Shown: positions 9,279 to 19,680, counted from the stretch's first letter. The stretch: 64,000 nt of DNA from Fusobacterium varium (GCA_900637705.1 LR134390.1:434001-498000); one strand, 5' to 3'. Translations and numbers: made by a program. The notes: a model not told the origin generated them from the sequence alone.

Positions 9279-9581
9279 CTACTCTTTTATAAATTCTATC
9301 GCTTTAAATGGACATGCTTTTACACAAATTCCACAACCTTTGCAATGATCCATATCAAAATCTAATCTCTTTCCATCTTTTACAGGTATTGCTGAATCTG
9401 GACAGCAAGGCACACATAAAAGACAGTCAACACATTTATCTCTCAACAATACTGGCTTCATTGATCTCCAATCTCCAGTTCTAAAATGTTGAGCACTTCC
9501 AGCTTCATAGACTACTCCACCAGGAGTTATATCTTTCCAGTTAATATCTTCAGTTATTAGTACACCAGCTTTATTTTTCAT
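9279..9581 (-). CDS. porD: Pyruvate:ferredoxin oxidoreductase delta (ferredoxin) subunit
   Basis: This 100-aa protein has two [4Fe-4S] motifs, CVDCLLCVPCCP and CKGCGICVKACP, preceded by the delta-chain segment TGDWRSMKPV. It passes electrons from the TPP site to free ferredoxin. Its ATG overlaps the porC stop by one base (TAATG), showing translational coupling. Confidence 0.93.
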   Translation of the reverse strand: MKNKAGVLITEDINWKDITPGGVVYEAGSAQHFRTGDWRSMKPVLLRDKCVDCLLCVPCCPDSAIPVKDGKRLDFDMDHCKGCGICVKACPFKAIEFIKE

Positions 9582-10156
9582 TATTCCTTCACCTCATTCA
9601 TAGAACGTACTAATGCTGCCATATTTCCCTTTAGTACTTCTGGTTTACTTGCAAATTTATGCGCAAAAGAGTTTTCCATTGCTTCAAGAAAAGATTTTTC
9701 TTCCATTACTCCACTTACTTTTACTACTGCTCCAAGCATAGGAGTATTAGGGAAGTTTTTACCAAGAGTTTCTTCAGAAATAGTTCTTGCATCACAAGTA
9801 TAAACTCTTCCTTTGTACCCTTTTAAAAGAGCTTTAAATTCAGAAGCAGGTTTAGAACTATTGATGATGATAGCACCATCTTCCTTAAGTCCTTTAGTTA
9901 CATCAACACTTTCAATAAGAGTTTCATCAACAACAACAACGAAATCAGGTTCATAAATATTAGAATGAACTGTAACTCTCTCTTTAGAGATACGATTGTA
10001 AGCAGTAATAGGAGCTCCCATTCTTTCAGGTCCATATTCTGGGAAACCTTGAACATACATTCCACCACTGAATGCTGCATCTGCTAAAAGTAAAGAAGCT
10101 GTTTTGGCTCCTTGACCGCCTCTTCCATGCCATCTTATTTCAAAAATTTCTTTCAT
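9581..10156 (-). CDS. porC: Pyruvate:ferredoxin oxidoreductase gamma subunit
   Basis: This 191-aa gamma chain has the family N-terminus FEIRWHGRGGQGAKTAS, followed by GFPEYGPERMGAPITAYNRIS. It is the first gene of porCDAB. The upstream leader contains a strong hairpin (10188-10218) that may act as an attenuator or simply end abgT transcription. Confidence 0.92.
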   Translation of the reverse strand: MKEIFEIRWHGRGGQGAKTASLLLADAAFSGGMYVQGFPEYGPERMGAPITAYNRISKERVTVHSNIYEPDFVVVVDETLIESVDVTKGLKEDGAIIINSSKPASEFKALLKGYKGRVYTCDARTISEETLGKNFPNTPMLGAVVKVSGVMEEKSFLEAMENSFAHKFASKPEVLKGNMAALVRSMNEVKE

Positions 10157-10181
10157 AAATCCCCTTCCCTTTCTAAAATTT

Positions 10182-10218
10182 TTTAAAAAAGAGAAAGACG
10201 GAAATTGTCCTTCTCTTT
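10182..10218 (-). terminator. Hairpin with T-run between abgT and porC
   Basis: Arms at 10188-10199 and 10207-10218 pair at 11 of 12 positions and are followed on the minus strand by six T. It lies about 160 bases after abgT and 30 bases before porC. It could therefore terminate abgT or act as a leader attenuator of the por operon. A TATAAT (minus, 10269-10274) lies upstream of it, without a convincing -35. Confidence 0.6.
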
Positions 10219-10377
10219 ATTTAATACTTGTTAAAACTTAACCATTTTAAACATACCTATATAAAACTATTATATACCATTTTCAATCTAAATGCCATAT
10301 TTTTTTGACAAATTATTTGAAAAAAATACTTATTTTATTTTTTTAATTTTCTATTCTGACAAAATAATTTATATTTA

Positions 10378-11988
10378 TTACATAAACATATTTACTCCAG
10401 GTCCAATAGGAATACCTAAGAAAGTCCATGCTAAGAATAAAATTGTCCAAGCTACTAAAAATACTATTGAATAAGGAAGCATCATTGCAATAACAGTTCC
10501 CAATCCCATATCTTCCTCATTTTTAGCATATTTAGCTGCAAATCCAACTATAATAGGAAAATATGACATTAATGGAGATATAATATTTGTAGTAGAATCT
10601 CCTATTCTATAAGCTAATTGAGTATATTCAGGAGTAAGACCAAGTTCAACAAACATTGGAATAAAAACAGGAGAAAGCATAAGCCATTTTGAAGAAGCTC
10701 CTCCAATGAAAAGATTGACAAAAGCAGTAAGAAAGATTAGACCTACTGCTGCTGCAACTCCTGTAATTCCCATATCTTTTAATATGTTAGCTAATTTTAC
10801 AGCTATTACAATACCAATATTAGATTTAGTAAAAACATAAACGAATTGAGCAGAAATAAAAATAATAACAAATACCTGTCCACATGAAGCCATAGCTTTT
10901 ACTAATGCTTTAATAACATCTTTGTGTGATTTAACTGTTCCAGCAGAAATTCCATAAAATAGACCTGGAATAAAAAATGCAAGCATTAAGACAAAAACAA
11001 TAGATTCACTAAAGAATGGCTTTAAAAGCTCCATTGTTCCAGGTTGTCTATGATTAGCAGCAATGAAAGCTTCAATTTCTTTTGCATTTAATTTAAGAAT
11101 AGCATTTTGAGGTAGAACCATAAATAAAATAACCACCACAAAAATAATTATTGAAACAACAGAAACTTTCAACCCTTTTTTTTCACCAGGAGTTAGTTGA
11201 GAATTACTGTCGATTTCTAATTTAGGTCCTGTATATTCACCAAGTCTAGGCTCTACTATTTTATCTGTAATCCATGCTCCAATAATAGTAATAAGAAAAG
11301 TAGAAACAAACATAAAGAAATAATTTGCAGTTGCATCAACTGAATACCCTGGAAGAACTATTTGAGCAGCAGAAGTACTGATACCTCCTAAAAGAGGATC
11401 AGTTGTTCCTATAAGCAAGTTAGCTGAAAATCCTCCAGATACCCCAGCAAATGCAGCAGCTATACCAGCTAGTGGGTGTCTTCCAAATGAAGCAAAAATC
11501 ACAGCACCTAATGGAATTAAAACAACATATCCAGCATCAGAAGCTATATTTGACATAACTCCAGCAAATACAACTATAGCAGATACCATAACTTTTGGAG
11601 TAGATAAAACTAATTTTTTAATAAGAGCACTTAAAAGCCCTGTTCCATCAGCAAGACCAACTCCAAGCATAGCCACAACTATTGACCCAAGAGCAGCATG
11701 CCCTGTAAAATTTTTAACAGCTGAAGTAAAAATTCCCCTAATGCCACTTACAGTTAAAAGATTTTGTACCATAGTAGTTTTTTGAACTACTTTACCAGTA
11801 CCTTTAGCAATTTCTGAATAAGTAACAGAAACTCCTGCTTTTGAAAGTATAAACGAGAAAATAATAGTTATTACGAAAAATCCAAAGAACATTGCTACTG
11901 GATGAGGTAATTTATTTCCTGCAACTTCAACAAAATTCAAGAATCTTTCAAACAATCCATTTTTTTTCATTTGTACATTTTTTTCCAT
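10378..11988 (-). CDS. abgT: AbgT-family transporter
   Basis: This is a 536-aa polytopic inner-membrane protein. It shows the AbgT pattern: FVEVAGNKLPHPVAMFFGF near the N-terminus, NIASDAGYVVLIPLGAVIF, FIGGASSKWLMLSPVFIPMF and RIGDSTTNIISPLMSYFPII. The family takes up p-aminobenzoyl-glutamate or exports sulfonamides. In fusobacteria a role in importing folate fragments or small acyl-amino acids is possible. It is monocistronic, with its own promoter about 160 bases upstream. An in-frame ATG five codons in could also be used. Confidence 0.9.
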   Translation of the reverse strand: MEKNVQMKKNGLFERFLNFVEVAGNKLPHPVAMFFGFFVITIIFSFILSKAGVSVTYSEIAKGTGKVVQKTTMVQNLLTVSGIRGIFTSAVKNFTGHAALGSIVVAMLGVGLADGTGLLSALIKKLVLSTPKVMVSAIVVFAGVMSNIASDAGYVVLIPLGAVIFASFGRHPLAGIAAAFAGVSGGFSANLLIGTTDPLLGGISTSAAQIVLPGYSVDATANYFFMFVSTFLITIIGAWITDKIVEPRLGEYTGPKLEIDSNSQLTPGEKKGLKVSVVSIIIFVVVILFMVLPQNAILKLNAKEIEAFIAANHRQPGTMELLKPFFSESIVFVLMLAFFIPGLFYGISAGTVKSHKDVIKALVKAMASCGQVFVIIFISAQFVYVFTKSNIGIVIAVKLANILKDMGITGVAAAVGLIFLTAFVNLFIGGASSKWLMLSPVFIPMFVELGLTPEYTQLAYRIGDSTTNIISPLMSYFPIIVGFAAKYAKNEEDMGLGTVIAMMLPYSIVFLVAWTILFLAWTFLGIPIGPGVNMFM

Positions 11989-12143
11989 TTGTTCACATCC
12001 TTTTATAATTATTTTATATATGTTAAAAAAATATTTTTAATATTTTGATTAATAAAATATTATTTTATTAATACTGAAAAATAAATACAGATAATATTTA
12101 TATTATAAAATTTATGTTATAAATTTATTGACGAACAAAAATC

Positions 12144-12172
12144 ATTTTATCATATGTTGTGTCTTTTTTCAA
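12144..12172 (-). promoter_or_regulatory. Promoter of abgT
   Basis: On the minus strand TTGAAA (12167-12172), a 17-base spacer and TAAAAT (12144-12149) with an extended -10 TG (TGATAAAAT) are seen. The resulting 5' leader is about 150 bases long and very AT-rich. The rest of the 470-base gap up to mntP shows no other gene. Confidence 0.6.
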
Positions 12173-12457
12173 CTTTTTTCGTTTTAAAATAGTGAATAAA
12201 ATTTAAAAATAATATTATTTTCATAGAAAATTAAAATTATTTTTTAGAAAAAGTGTTTTAAAAACAAACTAAAAAGATTAAAAAAGTTCAAAAAATAATA
12301 AAAATAAAAAAGATAAATATCATTTATTTTTTTAGTTGAATTATTTAAAAGTTATATAAATGGAATATTCTTAATCATTTTATAAATAATATTTAATTTT
12401 AGAAAGGATTGTGGTAGAATAAAAGAATTATAAAATTTAAAATATGAGGTGTTGGGA

Positions 12458-13014
12458 TTGGGAATTTTTCAAATTTTTTTTATGGGATTGGGACTTTCAA
12501 TGGATGCTTTTGCTATTTCTTTATGTCAGGGACTTATAATGGGAAAGATAAAAATAGGAAAAACTACAAAGATAGCATTTACTTTTGGAATATTTCAAAC
12601 AATTATGCCAATATTAGGTTTTTACATTGGAAATATTTTAGTGGAAAAGTTTCACAATACAGTAATATAATAGCTTTTATTATTTTGGGGTATTTAGGAA
12701 TTAATATGATAAGGGAAGCTAGAAAAACAGATGATTGTTGCACAGAAGATGGTTGTAGTTCAAAAGCTCTTTTAGCATTAGGAATAGCAACAAGTATTGA
12801 TGCATTGGCAATAGGATTTACTTTTTCATTTTTAAAAGATTTTAACATTTTTATATCATCTGGTGAAATTGGAATAATTACTTTTATAATATCAGCTGCT
12901 GGGGTAGTTTTAGGAACAAAGTTTGGAACTTTGTTAGAAAGCAAAGCTCAATATCTAGGAGGAATAATACTTATAATTATAGGAATTAAAAGTTTAGCAG
13001 GGAATTTCGCTTAA
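12458..13014 (+). CDS. mntP: Manganese efflux pump MntP (frameshifted)
   Basis: The sequence shows the MntP (DUF204) pattern, with six predicted membrane spans in two repeats. GLGLSMDAFAISLCQGL begins the first repeat and GIATSIDALAIGFTFSFL the second, each with the conserved Asp needed for Mn2+ transport. The frame breaks near 12661-12668; one added A gives HNTVNIIAFIILGYLGINMI and a protein of about 185 aa, the usual length. I prefer a TTG start at 12458, since GAGGTG lies 6 bases before it; a GTG at 12449 overlaps that site. Confidence 0.85.
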
Positions 13015-13238
13015 TGCTTTTAAATAGAAAATTAGAATATTTGAATAAATTTAAGAATAAAAGAAGATTGTTAGTTTTACAGTCTTTTTTTATTTTTTGT
13101 ATAAATATTGGAAAATTATACATTGGTATTATATTTATTTTTCTAATAAGTGATATAATAATTAATATAAATACTTTGAGCATTTATTTAAATTTATAGC
13201 TTCATTTCAACTTAAATAGATTAAGGAGGATATTGGAT

Positions 13239-14864
13239 ATGAAAGTGATAATAGTAGGTGGAGTAGCAGCAGGAACTAAAGTAGCTGCAAAATTGAAAAG
13301 AGAAAATCGTAGTAATGAAGTAATTGTTTTAACTAAAAGTAAAGAGATATCTTATGCTGGTTGTGGATTACCTTATTATGTTGGAAATGTAATAAAAAAT
13401 AAAGAACAACTTATTGTAAATACTCCTGAGAAATTTTCTAAACTTACTGATGCTGAAGTTCATACAGAAGTTGAAGTCATTAGTTTGGACAGAGAGAAAA
13501 AAATAATAAAAGCAAAAGATTTAAAGTTAAATAAAGAGATTGAATATTCATATGATAAACTAGTTATAGCTACTGGAGCAAGTCCTGTGAAACCACCAAT
13601 AAAAGGATTGGATCTTTCAGGAGTTTATTTTATGAGAACTCCAGATGATGCTATTAATTTAAGAGCTGATATAGAAGCTGGAAAAATAAAAAAGGCAGCT
13701 GTAATAGGTGGAGGATATATAGGATTGGAAGTTGCTGAAAATTTAGCTCTTCAAAATATAAAAGTGTCTGTTGTAGAGATGGCTCCTCATATTCTTACAG
13801 GATTTGATAAAGAATTTGCTGAATATGCAGAAGATTATTTAATAGATCACGGAATAATGGTTTTTACTGAAACTAAATTAGAATCAATAGAAGGAACTGA
13901 AAGGGTAGAAAAGATACAAACTTCAAAAAAAGTTATGGAAGTGGATGCAGTCATTATGTCTGTTGGAATTCGTCCAAATACTGAATTTTTAGCAGATACT
14001 GGAATAGAACTTTTACCTAACAAAACAATAAAAGTAAATGAATATTTTCAAACAAATGATGAAAATATATATGCTGCAGGAGATTGTGTTTCAGTAAAAA
14101 ATATACTTACAGATAAATTAGTATGGTCTCCAATGGGATCTTCAGCCAATATAGAAGGACGTATCATAGCTCAAAATTTAAGTGGTAAAAAAATAAAATT
14201 TAAAGGAGTTCTTGGAACTGCTGTAGCAAAACTTCCAGGATTAAATGTTGGAAGAACAGGGCTCACAGAAACTGCTGCTAGAGAAATGGGATTTGATGTT
14301 GTAAGTGTAGTAACTGTTGAAGATGATAAAGCACACTATTATGCTGGAGCATCAAATTTTATAATAAAACTTATTGCTGATAGAAAAACATTAAAAATAC
14401 TTGGAGTACAAGTTTTTGGAACAGGAGCAGTGGATAAAGTAGTAGATGTAATAGTGACTGCTATGTCTATGAGAGGAACGCTTCATGATATAGAAGATTT
14501 AGATCTTGCATATGCACCACCATTTTCTACAGCAATACATCCAATAGTTCACACAGTAAATGTTCTTTTTAATAAAATAAATGGAGTATTAGAAAGTATA
14601 ACACCAGCTGAATATTTAGATGGTAATGGAATGGGATATACAGTATTTGATTCATGTACTGTTCCAACAATAGAAGGAGCACCTTATTTGGAATTAACTG
14701 AAGTAAATGGAAAACTTCCTGGCTATGATTTAGACGATAGGTTGCTGTTGGTATGTAATAGAGGAAGAAAAGCATATCTTATTCAAAATCGTTTAAAATA
14801 TTATGGTTATACAAATACAAGAGTGTTAGAAGGTGGAGTAACTTTTAATAAAGTAAAAATTTAA
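13239..14864 (+). CDS. CoA-disulfide reductase with C-terminal rhodanese domain
   Basis: This 541-aa flavoprotein has an FAD-binding GGVAAGTKVA motif at residues 7-16, the single active cysteine C42 in SYAGCGLPYYVG, an NAD(P)H-binding GGGYIGLE motif, and an ATGASPVKPP. The last 85 residues form a short rhodanese-like domain with C506 in CNRGRKAY. CoADR-Rhd enzymes reduce CoA-disulfide, CoA-persulfide or polysulfide with NAD(P)H, giving protection from oxygen and sulfur stress. AAGGAGG stands at good distance before the ATG at 13239; an in-frame TTG at 13233 is less likely. It is monocistronic with its own terminator. Confidence 0.9.
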   Translation: MKVIIVGGVAAGTKVAAKLKRENRSNEVIVLTKSKEISYAGCGLPYYVGNVIKNKEQLIVNTPEKFSKLTDAEVHTEVEVISLDREKKIIKAKDLKLNKEIEYSYDKLVIATGASPVKPPIKGLDLSGVYFMRTPDDAINLRADIEAGKIKKAAVIGGGYIGLEVAENLALQNIKVSVVEMAPHILTGFDKEFAEYAEDYLIDHGIMVFTETKLESIEGTERVEKIQTSKKVMEVDAVIMSVGIRPNTEFLADTGIELLPNKTIKVNEYFQTNDENIYAAGDCVSVKNILTDKLVWSPMGSSANIEGRIIAQNLSGKKIKFKGVLGTAVAKLPGLNVGRTGLTETAAREMGFDVVSVVTVEDDKAHYYAGASNFIIKLIADRKTLKILGVQVFGTGAVDKVVDVIVTAMSMRGTLHDIEDLDLAYAPPFSTAIHPIVHTVNVLFNKINGVLESITPAEYLDGNGMGYTVFDSCTVPTIEGAPYLELTEVNGKLPGYDLDDRLLLVCNRGRKAYLIQNRLKYYGYTNTRVLEGGVTFNKVKI

Positions 14865-14976
14865 AATTAAAAATATAAAATAGGAAAAATGATAATTGCT
14901 ATTGATATTATCAAACAGTATAAAAGAGATACTTATTTAATTAAAGATACTAGCTATATATTCATTATACAAAATC

Positions 14977-15004
14977 AGCTCCATTGAAAAATGGAGCTTT
15001 TTTG
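14977..15004 (+). terminator. Terminator of the CoA-disulfide reductase gene
   Basis: AGCTCCATT (14977-14985), a GAAA loop and AATGGAGCT (14990-14998) form a perfect 9-base stem followed by a T-run. Confidence 0.9.
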
Positions 15005-15097
15005 TACTTATTAAAGATAGGATATTTTATTAAATTGAACAAATTTTATTTTATTTAAAAAAATAAAAATCTTTTTTTAGTTCTAAGAAGATTTTAT

Positions 15098-15126
15098 TTG
15101 ATTAAGAATAACTGTTGTGGTAGTAT
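15098..15126 (+). promoter_or_regulatory. Promoter of the ATP-grasp/esterase cluster
   Basis: TTGATT (15098-15103), a 17-base spacer and TAGTAT (15121-15126) lie about 45 bases before the ATP-grasp start, in the gap after a terminator. Confidence 0.5.
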
Positions 15127-15169
15127 GTAAAGAAAATATTTTTTATACTTACATAAAGGAGGGAACTGT

Positions 15170-16359
15170 ATGAATTTTATTTTTATTTCACCAAATTTTC
15201 CAAAAAATTATTGGAATTTTTGCAAAGGATTGAAAAATAATGGAATAAATACTTTAGCGATAGGAGATGAAGAATATTACAGTTTAACAGATGAATTAAA
15301 AAAATCTTTAAATGAATATTATAAAGTATCTTCGCTAGAAAATTATGATGAAGTATATCGTGCATGTGCATATTTTGCATATAAATATGGACATATAGAT
15401 TGGTTGGAATCTAATAATGAATATTGGCTTTTGAGAGATGCACAGCTTCGTACAGATTTTAATATTAATACAGGCCTCAAAAATGATAAAATAGCAGGAA
15501 TAAAATATAAGAGTATAATGAAAAAATTTTATGAAAAAGCTGGAGTACCAAGTGCTCGTTATCATATTGTAACTAATTATGAAGAAGGAAAAGCGTTTGT
15601 TGATAAAGTTGGATATCCTGTAGTTGTAAAACCTAATAATGGAGTAGGAGCAACTGCAACATATAAATTAATAAATGATGTAGAATTAGGATATTTTTAC
15701 AGAGATATTCCATCAGTTGAATATATTATGGAAGAATTTATAGATGGAGAATTATTATCATATGATGGTATAGCAGGAAAAGATAAAGAAATAATATTTG
15801 AAACAGCTCATGCATATCCTGTTCCTATAATGGATATAGTAAATGAACAGGCTGATGTAATGTATTATTCATATAAAGAGATTCCTGAAGATTTAAAGGA
15901 AGCTGGAAGAAAAGTAGTACAAGCATTTGATACTAACAGTCGTTTTTTTCACTGTGAATTTTTTAGACTTTTGAATGATAAAAAAGGTCTTGGAAAAAAG
16001 GAGATATAATTGGACTTGAAGTAAATATGCGTCCACCAGGTGGATATACTCCAGATATGATGAACTTTGCAAATGATATAGATGTTTATCAAATATGGGC
16101 GAATATGGTGGCATATAATCAAGGATATTTTGATGTACAATCTAGACCATATAATTGTGTATATGCAGCTAGAAGAGATAATCATAGATATGTTTATAGT
16201 AAGGAGGAAACCTTAGCTAAATATAAAGATAATATAGTAATGAAGGAAAGAATGCCAGATATATTCTCAATTGCCATGGGAAATGATATGCTTACTGCAA
16301 GATTCTGTAACATAGAAGAATGTTTTGAATTTATTAATTTCTATTTAAAAAAATATTAA
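15170..16359 (+). CDS. ATP-grasp domain protein (frameshifted)
   Basis: The N-terminal part resembles the pre-ATP-grasp domain. It is followed by YPVVVKPNNGVGATATYKL, the ATP-binding lysine loop, and EYIMEEFIDGELLSYDGIAG. The magnesium-binding end, EVNMRPPGGYTPDMMNFA, lies in another frame. Adding one A to the run at 15994-15999 joins the two parts into about 396 aa. ATP-grasp enzymes link a carboxylate to an amine or thiol through an acyl phosphate. Two alpha/beta-hydrolase esterases follow within 20 bases each, so the three probably make and process one small molecule or peptide. The substrate is unknown. AGGAGGGA precedes the ATG. Confidence 0.8.
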
Positions 16360-16377
16360 AATATAGGAGGTCATAAA

Positions 16378-17132
16378 ATGCATACAGCTTATTATAAAGA
16401 GTACAGTCATATATTAGAAAGAGATATGGAATTTGCAGTATATGGTCATAATGGAAAACCTTGTATAGTTTTCCCAGCACAAGATGGAAGATTTTATGAT
16501 TTTTTTAATTTTGGAATGGTAGATGCTGCTTCAAAATTTATTGAAGAAGGAAAGTTACAGCTTTTTGTGTAGATGGAATAGATTGGGAAAGTTGGTCACA
16601 AATAGGTGGCGATTATCATTGGAGAATAATGCAGCATGAAAAATGGTTTAATTATATTATAGAGGAAGCAATACCAAAATTTAGAGAAATTTATGGAGAA
16701 ACTTCTGGAGAATACTATAAAGGAAAATTTTTTACAACAGGATGCAGTATGGGTGCATATCATGCATTGAATTTTTTTCTTCGTCGCCCAGATATTTTTG
16801 ATGGAGTAATAGCTTTAAGCGGACTTTATCACGCAGGATATTTTTTTCCAAACTATAATAACGAAATAATTTATAATAATTCTCCAGTTGATTATATGAA
16901 AAATATGCCATGGAATCATTACTATTTGGACATGTATAGAAATTCAAAAATAATACTTTGTTGTGGACAGGGAAGATGGGAAAAAGAAGCTATAGAAGAT
17001 ACAAAGAGGTTAAAAGAAATTTTTAATCATCTTCAAGTACCAGTATGGACAGATTTTTGGGGATATGATGTAGATCATGACTGGCCATGGTGGAAAATAC
17101 AGTTTCCATATTTTTTAGATATAGTACTATAA
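16378..17132 (+). CDS. Esterase-family alpha/beta hydrolase (frameshifted)
   Basis: One added T in the run at 16562-16566 joins the N-terminal part to CVDGIDWESWS and the remainder, giving about 251 aa. The nucleophile elbow is GCSMGA (Ser about 124 in the corrected protein), and a His-Asp pair (DVDHDW) near the C-terminus fits the triad. It resembles the putative esterase (EstD/S-formylglutathione hydrolase-like) family. No signal peptide is present, so it acts in the cytoplasm. AGGAGG precedes the ATG. It is paired with a second, different esterase downstream. Confidence 0.8.
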
Positions 17133-17151
17133 TTTATAAAAGGAGCTGGCT

Positions 17152-17910
17152 ATGGTTTTAAAACATGAAATTTTTATTGAACCTTTTGATTTGAATAGAC
17201 TTTTACATATATATATTCCTGATAATATAAAAGAGGGAGAAAGATTTCCAGTAATGTATATGTTTGATGGACATAACTTATTTTTTGATTCAGATGCAAC
17301 TTATGGAAAATCTTGGGGAATAAAAGATTTTTTGGATAGCTCTAATACAAGGATAATGATTGTAGGAATAGAATGTAACCATGAAGGAAATAAAAGACTT
17401 TGGGAATTTTCACCTTATTCTTTTAAAGATAAATATTTTGGAAGTGTAAAAGGATATGGTAAAATATTAATAGATTGGATAGCAGATCATTTAAAACCTA
17501 TGATAGATGAAAACTTCCCAACACTTCCTGAAAGAAAATTTACTGGACTTGGTGGAAGTTCTATGGGTGGACTTATGTCAGTTTATGGAACTGCTATAAG
17601 ATCAGATATATTTTCTATGGGAGCTTGTTTGTCACCTTTTTATGAGCATATATTTAAAAAGTTAGTAGAGGAACTTTCAAAAGCTGAAGTAAATCCAGAA
17701 ACAAAATTTTATATTAGTTGGGGAAGATACGAAGTGCATTCTAAAAAGCAGCTAGCTGTAGAATCTGAAAAAAATCTTATTATAAGTAGAATACTTACAT
17801 TTAAAGGAGTTCAAGTATTTCCTCATCTAATGGTAGAAGGTGGACATAATGAGGCTTCTTGGGAAAAAGAAAATCTGATATGGATGACTGAACTGGGATT
17901 TATAAAATAA
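17152..17910 (+). CDS. Second esterase-family alpha/beta hydrolase
   Basis: This 252-aa cytoplasmic protein has YMFDGHNLFFD near the N-terminus, the elbow GGSSMGG (Ser137) and a C-terminal EGGHNEASW carrying the likely catalytic His. This is the pattern of the esterase-D/enterochelin-esterase-like superfamily. It starts 20 bases after the first esterase with AAAGGAG upstream, as the third gene of the ATP-grasp cluster. A role in hydrolysing an ester or peptide product of the ATP-grasp enzyme is inferred from neighbourhood only. Confidence 0.85.
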   Translation: MVLKHEIFIEPFDLNRLLHIYIPDNIKEGERFPVMYMFDGHNLFFDSDATYGKSWGIKDFLDSSNTRIMIVGIECNHEGNKRLWEFSPYSFKDKYFGSVKGYGKILIDWIADHLKPMIDENFPTLPERKFTGLGGSSMGGLMSVYGTAIRSDIFSMGACLSPFYEHIFKKLVEELSKAEVNPETKFYISWGRYEVHSKKQLAVESEKNLIISRILTFKGVQVFPHLMVEGGHNEASWEKENLIWMTELGFIK

Positions 17911-17930
17911 TATTAAATATGGAGGGGTAT

Positions 17931-18209
17931 ATGTATTATAGTATTTTTTTAGAAATGGAAAATAATCCTGAAATAAAGAAATGGCTCAATATGAATACTA
18001 AAGATGAAATTACTGAAATATTAAGAAAATTAAATGACAAGGAGATAAAAAAAGTACAAATAGTTGAAACTTCTATTGAAACTACTGGAGAGTATGAGCT
18101 TATAAAAAGATTCATTAAAGAAACTCAAATTTTAGGAGAAAAATTTTTTAATGAAAAATATCCTTTTTACTATGCGAAAGATATTACAAATGAAATTTTA
18201 GAAAAATAA
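17931..18209 (+). CDS. Small hypothetical protein at the end of the esterase cluster
   Basis: This soluble, charged protein of 92 aa begins MYYSIFLEMENN. I see no motif, membrane segment or signal peptide; it is predicted mostly helical. The ATG at 17931 follows GGAGGGG closely; an in-frame ATG at 17919 overlaps that site. It lies 20 bases after the second esterase on the same strand and just before a terminator, so it is likely the last gene of the cluster. I do not recognise the family. Confidence 0.6.
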   Translation: MYYSIFLEMENNPEIKKWLNMNTKDEITEILRKLNDKEIKKVQIVETSIETTGEYELIKRFIKETQILGEKFFNEKYPFYYAKDITNEILEK

Positions 18210-18220
18210 TAATGAGTATG

Positions 18221-18306
18221 AGAGGATGACTTACAGGGAGAAATACAATTTTAGAATTTTTTATTTCTAAAGTTTAGTCTAGCTTTTAGGTTGTTCTCTT
18301 TTTTTA
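18221..18306 (+). terminator. Branched terminator after the esterase cluster
   Basis: Outer arms 18221-18228 and 18292-18299 pair over 8 bases with wobbles. An inner stem, TTTAGAA/TTCTAAA (18250-18256, 18265-18271), lies inside, and a T-run follows. The same branched layout occurs at 56711-56780. Confidence 0.55.
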
Positions 18307-18329
18307 TTGAAAGGGGAGAAGAGGAAAAG

Positions 18330-19680
18330 ATGATACATCATTTGATAAAAAAATTATTTATGATTTTTTACATACCTGTTGCTGCTAATATTCCTTTGCT
18401 CATATATTGTTATTATAAGAATAATGGAAATTTTTGTTATCAATTTTAATTACTTTAATAATATTTATTTTATGGATATATCTTAATCTCTTTCCATATA
18501 GAAAAGAAGAATATGCAAGAAAACGATTGAGAATAATGATAGGTGGAAGAACTTTATGTTTTTATTCTTTTTATGGTCTTTTAACTCAAATATGTATAAT
18601 TATATTTCTATATTCTTTGTTAAGAGAAAAAATAGATGATAGTGAAATATTATGGCTCAATGGAGTATACGCTTTAGGAATAAATTTTTTTCTTTTTCTC
18701 AATGGAATTATTCGTATATTTTTTACTTCAAAATGGTTAAGTGTTAGAAAGAGAGTTCTGCTGATACTTACTGTTTGGATACCAATAATAAATATTTTAG
18801 TTCTTTGCTATATTTTAAGAATTATAAAATGGGAATATGAATTTGAATGTTATAAAGTTTCTTTGAGGGAAACAAGGGCAGAATCAGATATATGTAAAAC
18901 GAAGTATCCAATAATACTTGTACATGGGGTAGGTTTTAGAGATTTTAGACATTTTAACTATTGGGGACGGATTCCAAGAGAGTTAATGAGATATGGAGCT
19001 TCTATTTATTACGGAAATCAAGAAGCTTTTGGAACTATTGAATATAATGGAGAGGATATCAAGAAAAAAATATTAGAAGTAGTACAAGAAACTGGTTGTG
19101 AAAAAGTTAATATAATAGCACATTCTAAAGGTGGATTGGATTCACGTTATGCTATAAGTATATTAGGAATGGATAAATATACAGCTTCGCTTACAACTAT
19201 AAGTACTCCTCATAGAGGGTGTCTTTTTGTTGATAAAATGTGTAAATTACCTGAAAAACTTTATAGATTAGTTGCTAAATTTTATGATAATATTTTTAAA
19301 AAATTAGGTGATAAAAGACCAGATTTTTATGTTGCAACTCATCAATTTACTACTTATAATAGTAAAAAGTTCAATGAAAAAGTAATAGATTCTCCAGAAG
19401 TTTATTATCAAAGTTATATCTCTGTGATGAAAGACTGTTTAAGTGATATTTTACTTACTATTCCATATTTTTTATAAAAATTTTAGAAGGAGAAAATGAT
19501 GGACTGGTAAGCATTTCATCAGCTAAGTGGGGAAATTTTAAAGGAGTCATAAAAAATAAATACCATAGAGGAATATCTCATGGAGATATTATAGATTTGA
19601 AAAGACAAGACTACAAAGGATTTGATGTTATAGAATTTTATGTACAACTTGTTTCTGAATTAAAGAAAATGGGATTTTAA
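18330..19680 (+). CDS. Membrane-anchored triacylglycerol lipase-like hydrolase (two frameshifts)
   Basis: Three pieces join when one T is added to each of the runs at 18431-18435 and 19468-19473, giving about 450 aa. The first roughly 125 residues hold about four membrane spans. Then come LVHGVGFRDF (oxyanion region), the nucleophile elbow AHSKGG, the Asp-bearing GENDGLVSISSAKWG, and HRGISHGD with the likely catalytic His, in the order of bacterial lipases of the LipA type. The last two motifs lie after the second frameshift, so the shorter reading would lack part of the triad. GAGG precedes the ATG at 18330. It is a single gene between terminators. Confidence 0.8.

Noticed and set aside
10292-10474. 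60-aa plus-strand frame overlapping the end of abgT
   Set aside because: No ribosome site, low-complexity composition, and it lies opposite a confident gene.
13014-13199. 61-aa frame after mntP
   Set aside because: No ribosome site, no recognisable start context and an AT-driven composition; an equally long frame exists on the other strand.
15335-16185. Several minus-strand frames opposite the ATP-grasp gene
   Set aside because: They are rich in Ile, Phe, Tyr and Cys with no start signals, as expected for the reverse strand of an AT-rich gene.
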